DNA from: an uncultured Veillonella sp.
GTDB taxonomy: Bacteria; Bacillota; Negativicutes; Veillonellales; Veillonellaceae
NCBI RefSeq assembly: GCF_905209685.1
Contig: NZ_CAJLUB010000014.1
Location: forward strand, 1-26,449
Length of the DNA: 26,449 nucleotides
Direction: 5' to 3'
Shown piece after piece: positions 24,765 through 26,449 of this stretch. Within the stretch, counting starts at the first letter, position 1; every line of letters begins with the position of its first letter. The notes under the pieces were generated by a model. It was not told the origin of the DNA and did no database searches. It saw only the letters and a list, made by a program, of their open reading frames with translations. Both the position numbers and the translations under genes were made by a program.

Positions 24765-24836
24765 TTATTTGGTTTTATTTAACAAATTGCTCGTCACATA
24801 AGAATTTCCTTTAATGGAATATAGGAGGTCAACATA

Positions 24837-25298
24837 ATGAAGGTTCAAGAAGGTAACTTATTAGGTACTGGTAAAAAATTTGCTATCATCGGTTCTCGTT
24901 TTAACGAGTTTATTACATCTAAATTAATCGGTGGTGCTGAAGATTGCTTATTGCGTCACGATGTAAAAGAAGAGGATATTACAGTAATCTGGGTACCAGG
25001 TGCTTATGAAATTCCATTAATCGCTAAAAAAGCAGCTTCATCTGGTCGCTTCGATGCAGTTATTTGTGTAGGTGCTGTTATCCGTGGTGCTACAACTCAT
25101 TATGACTATGTATGTAATGAAGTAGCAAAAGGTATTGCTCATGTTTCCTTGGAAACTGGTATTCCTGTTATGTTCGGTGTAGTAACTACTGAAAACATTG
25201 AACAAGCTATCGAACGTGCTGGTACTAAAGCTGGCAATAAGGGTTACGACTGTGCTATGGGCGCTATTGAAATGGTTAACCTTATCGATCAATTCTAA
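24837..25298 (+). CDS. ribH: 6,7-dimethyl-8-ribityllumazine synthase RibH
   Basis: 153 aa, normal length. Condenses the RibA/RibD-derived pyrimidine with dihydroxybutanone phosphate. Typical motifs are [11 protein letters not shown] near 19-29, VPGAYEIP at 54-61, and [20 protein letters not shown] with the catalytic His in THYDYV; the C-terminal part [20 protein letters not shown] is also standard. AGGAGG at 24823-24828 supports the start. It is separated from ribBA by 72 nt that contain no terminator, so it is the last gene of the operon and is followed by a clear terminator. Confidence 0.97.
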   Translation: MKVQEGNLLGTGKKFAIIGSRFNEFITSKLIGGAEDCLLRHDVKEEDITVIWVPGAYEIPLIAKKAASSGRFDAVICVGAVIRGATTHYDYVCNEVAKGIAHVSLETGIPVMFGVVTTENIEQAIERAGTKAGNKGYDCAMGAIEMVNLIDQF

Positions 25299-25310
25299 TA
25301 ATTACATAGT

Positions 25311-25344
25311 AAACACTCAGTATCTCATGATGCTGGGTGTTTTT
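25311..25344 (+). terminator. Intrinsic terminator of the rib operon
   Basis: A 14-bp stem (25311-25324 with 25329-25342, two G-T wobbles) closes a TCAT loop and runs into TTTTTATATTAT. Confidence 0.88.
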
Positions 25345-25407
25345 ATATTATCGAAAATATGTTCTTTTAATTTGAAATTAGTGTAGACGAACATATATTC
25401 CCTATTA

Positions 25408-25437
25408 TTGAAAAGTAATTCTATGACATGATATACT
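25408..25437 (+). promoter_or_regulatory. Promoter of hslO with extended -10
   Basis: TTGAAA (25408-25413) and TATACT (25432-25437) are 18 nt apart, and TGA before the -10 gives the extended form TGnTATACT. The expected start is near 25444, about 50 nt before the gene. Confidence 0.6.
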
Positions 25438-25492
25438 ATATAAGCACTATTAAGTGTGTACGATTTATTAATTAGAAATAAGGAATGATAGA

Positions 25493-26371
25493 ATGGATTA
25501 TATAAAACGTTTTACGACCCGCGAAGGGGTTCGTATGTCTTTAGCGGTAACAACAGATACTGTTGAAACGGCTCGTGTACGTCATGATTTATGGCCTGTA
25601 GCAACGGCTGCATTAGGTCGTGCTATGACAGGGGCTATTTTATTAGCTGGGGACTTTAAAAACCATGAAAATGTAAGTCTTCGCATCAAAGGTGATGGCC
25701 CTCTAGGCGTTGTTCACGTAGATGCTTTTGCAGATAATACAGTTCGTGGATATGTAGATGAGCCACATGTGGATGTGCCTTTGAAACGTGCTGGTAAACT
25801 TGATGTGGGTGCTGCAGTAGGTCATAATGGGGAAGTGCAAGTGACTCGCTTTACACAATTAGCACAAGATTATACCTCTACAAGTCCTATTCAAAGTGGT
25901 GAAGTAGCAGAAGATTTGGCTTACTATTTATATGCTTCTGAGCAAGTACCTTCTACTATTAGCTTAGGTGTATTAGTAGATCCAGATTATCATACTGTTG
26001 TGGCAGGCGGTTTTATCGTACAAGCTTTACCAGATGCAACAGATGAAGCATTAGCCCAAGTGGAAAAGAATATTAATGAATTAGGGCCAATTACAGAATA
26101 TTTGAAAGCAAATCCAGATGGTAAAGGCCTTATGGAACGCGTTCTTGACGGCCTAACTGTTAATGAAGTATATAATGAACCAATTCACTTCCAATGTCGT
26201 TGTGGTCGCGATCGCTTTGGTGCCGTACTTATGACATTAAGAGAAGAAGATAAAGAGGCTATTCTAGAAGATGAAGTAACAGAGCTTGTTTGTCACTATT
26301 GTAATGAAAAATATCATTTCACACGTGAAGAGTTACAAGATATGTTTGCTCCTAAAGGTCCAATTCAATAA
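25493..26371 (+). CDS. hslO: Redox-regulated chaperone Hsp33
   Basis: 292 aa, normal length. Hsp33 is a cytoplasmic holdase switched on by oxidation and heat. The C-terminal zinc centre has the canonical CxC (C235, C237 in FQCRCGRDRF) and CxxC (C267, C270 in LVCHYC) cysteines, whose oxidation releases zinc and unfolds the linker. The N-terminal fold is typical: VRHDLWPVATAALGRAMTGA at 29-48 and RIKGDGPLGVVHVDA at 64-78. AAGGA at 25480-25484 precedes the start. It stands alone between the rib terminator and its own terminator. In an anaerobe its presence fits the need to survive oxygen exposure. Confidence 0.97.
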   Translation: MDYIKRFTTREGVRMSLAVTTDTVETARVRHDLWPVATAALGRAMTGAILLAGDFKNHENVSLRIKGDGPLGVVHVDAFADNTVRGYVDEPHVDVPLKRAGKLDVGAAVGHNGEVQVTRFTQLAQDYTSTSPIQSGEVAEDLAYYLYASEQVPSTISLGVLVDPDYHTVVAGGFIVQALPDATDEALAQVEKNINELGPITEYLKANPDGKGLMERVLDGLTVNEVYNEPIHFQCRCGRDRFGAVLMTLREEDKEAILEDEVTELVCHYCNEKYHFTREELQDMFAPKGPIQ

Positions 26372-26396
26372 AACTTTATAATATGTTGAAAAAATA

Positions 26397-26429
26397 CAGG
26401 CTACTAGGTTTTTCCTATAGCCTGTTTTT
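26397..26429 (+). terminator. Intrinsic terminator after hslO
   Basis: CAGGCTA (26397-26403) pairs with TAGCCTG (26418-26424), with an inner TAGG/CCTA stem and one bulged C, followed by TTTTT. Confidence 0.88.
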
Positions 26430-26449
26430 CTATTCTATGAGAAAATAAA

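Noticed and set aside
1..26429. Similar GGCTACT/AGTAGCC-like hairpins at both ends of the window
   Set aside because: Only about seven bases are shared and each is part of a separate hairpin; this is too short to argue for a repeat or a circular element.

Overview
The window looks like a chromosomal segment of a low-GC, diderm Firmicute, most likely a Veillonella or close relative in the Negativicutes. This is inferred from gene content, with no database comparison: a Gram-positive-type PolC, folate-type TrmFO, a comEA/comEC competence pair, a pyruvate oxidase strikingly like E. coli PoxB, and an envelope glycosidase with a long charged helical tail. Promoters resemble sigma-A sites, ribosome binding sites are strong AGGAGG types, and nearly every transcription unit ends in an obvious intrinsic terminator.

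Layout. (1) 1-1730 is very AT-rich and looks foreign or rearranged. It holds one membrane-anchored formylglycine-generating-enzyme-like (SUMF1-fold) protein on the minus strand and two broken minus-strand gene remnants. At about 1730 it abuts what looks like the last 19 codons of topA, whose stop overlaps the TTG start of trmFO. (2) 1783-4057: trmFO and lgt converge on a shared terminator. (3) 4211-8485: a secreted GH18-like protein, then leuS. (4) 8562-10432: a ComEB-like dCMP deaminase and a convergent M29 aminopeptidase. (5) 10544-18075: a tightly packed unit comEA-comEC-holA-polC, joining DNA uptake to two replicative polymerase III subunits. (6) 18253-19384: an AT-rich cassette of three unrecognised genes (membrane protein, small acidic protein, two-unit DUF7336-like protein). 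(7) 19481-21223: poxB on the minus strand, with a CRP/FNR-like palindrome upstream. (8) 21514-25298: an FMN riboswitch controlling ribD-ribE-ribBA-ribH, a complete route from GTP and ribulose-5-phosphate to riboflavin except for the phosphatase step. (9) 25493-26371: hslO (Hsp33) with its own promoter and terminator.

The most notable observations are: a PolC in which the DEDDh proofreading exonuclease normally inserted in the PHP domain is absent and replaced by a short Lys/Glu-rich linker, while the PHP metal motifs remain; a ComEC whose C-terminal metallo-beta-lactamase-like domain has lost the HxHxDH motif; and the topA-tail junction at about 1730, which is either a real integration or rearrangement boundary or an assembly join. 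No tRNA, rRNA, CRISPR array, transposase or integrase was seen.
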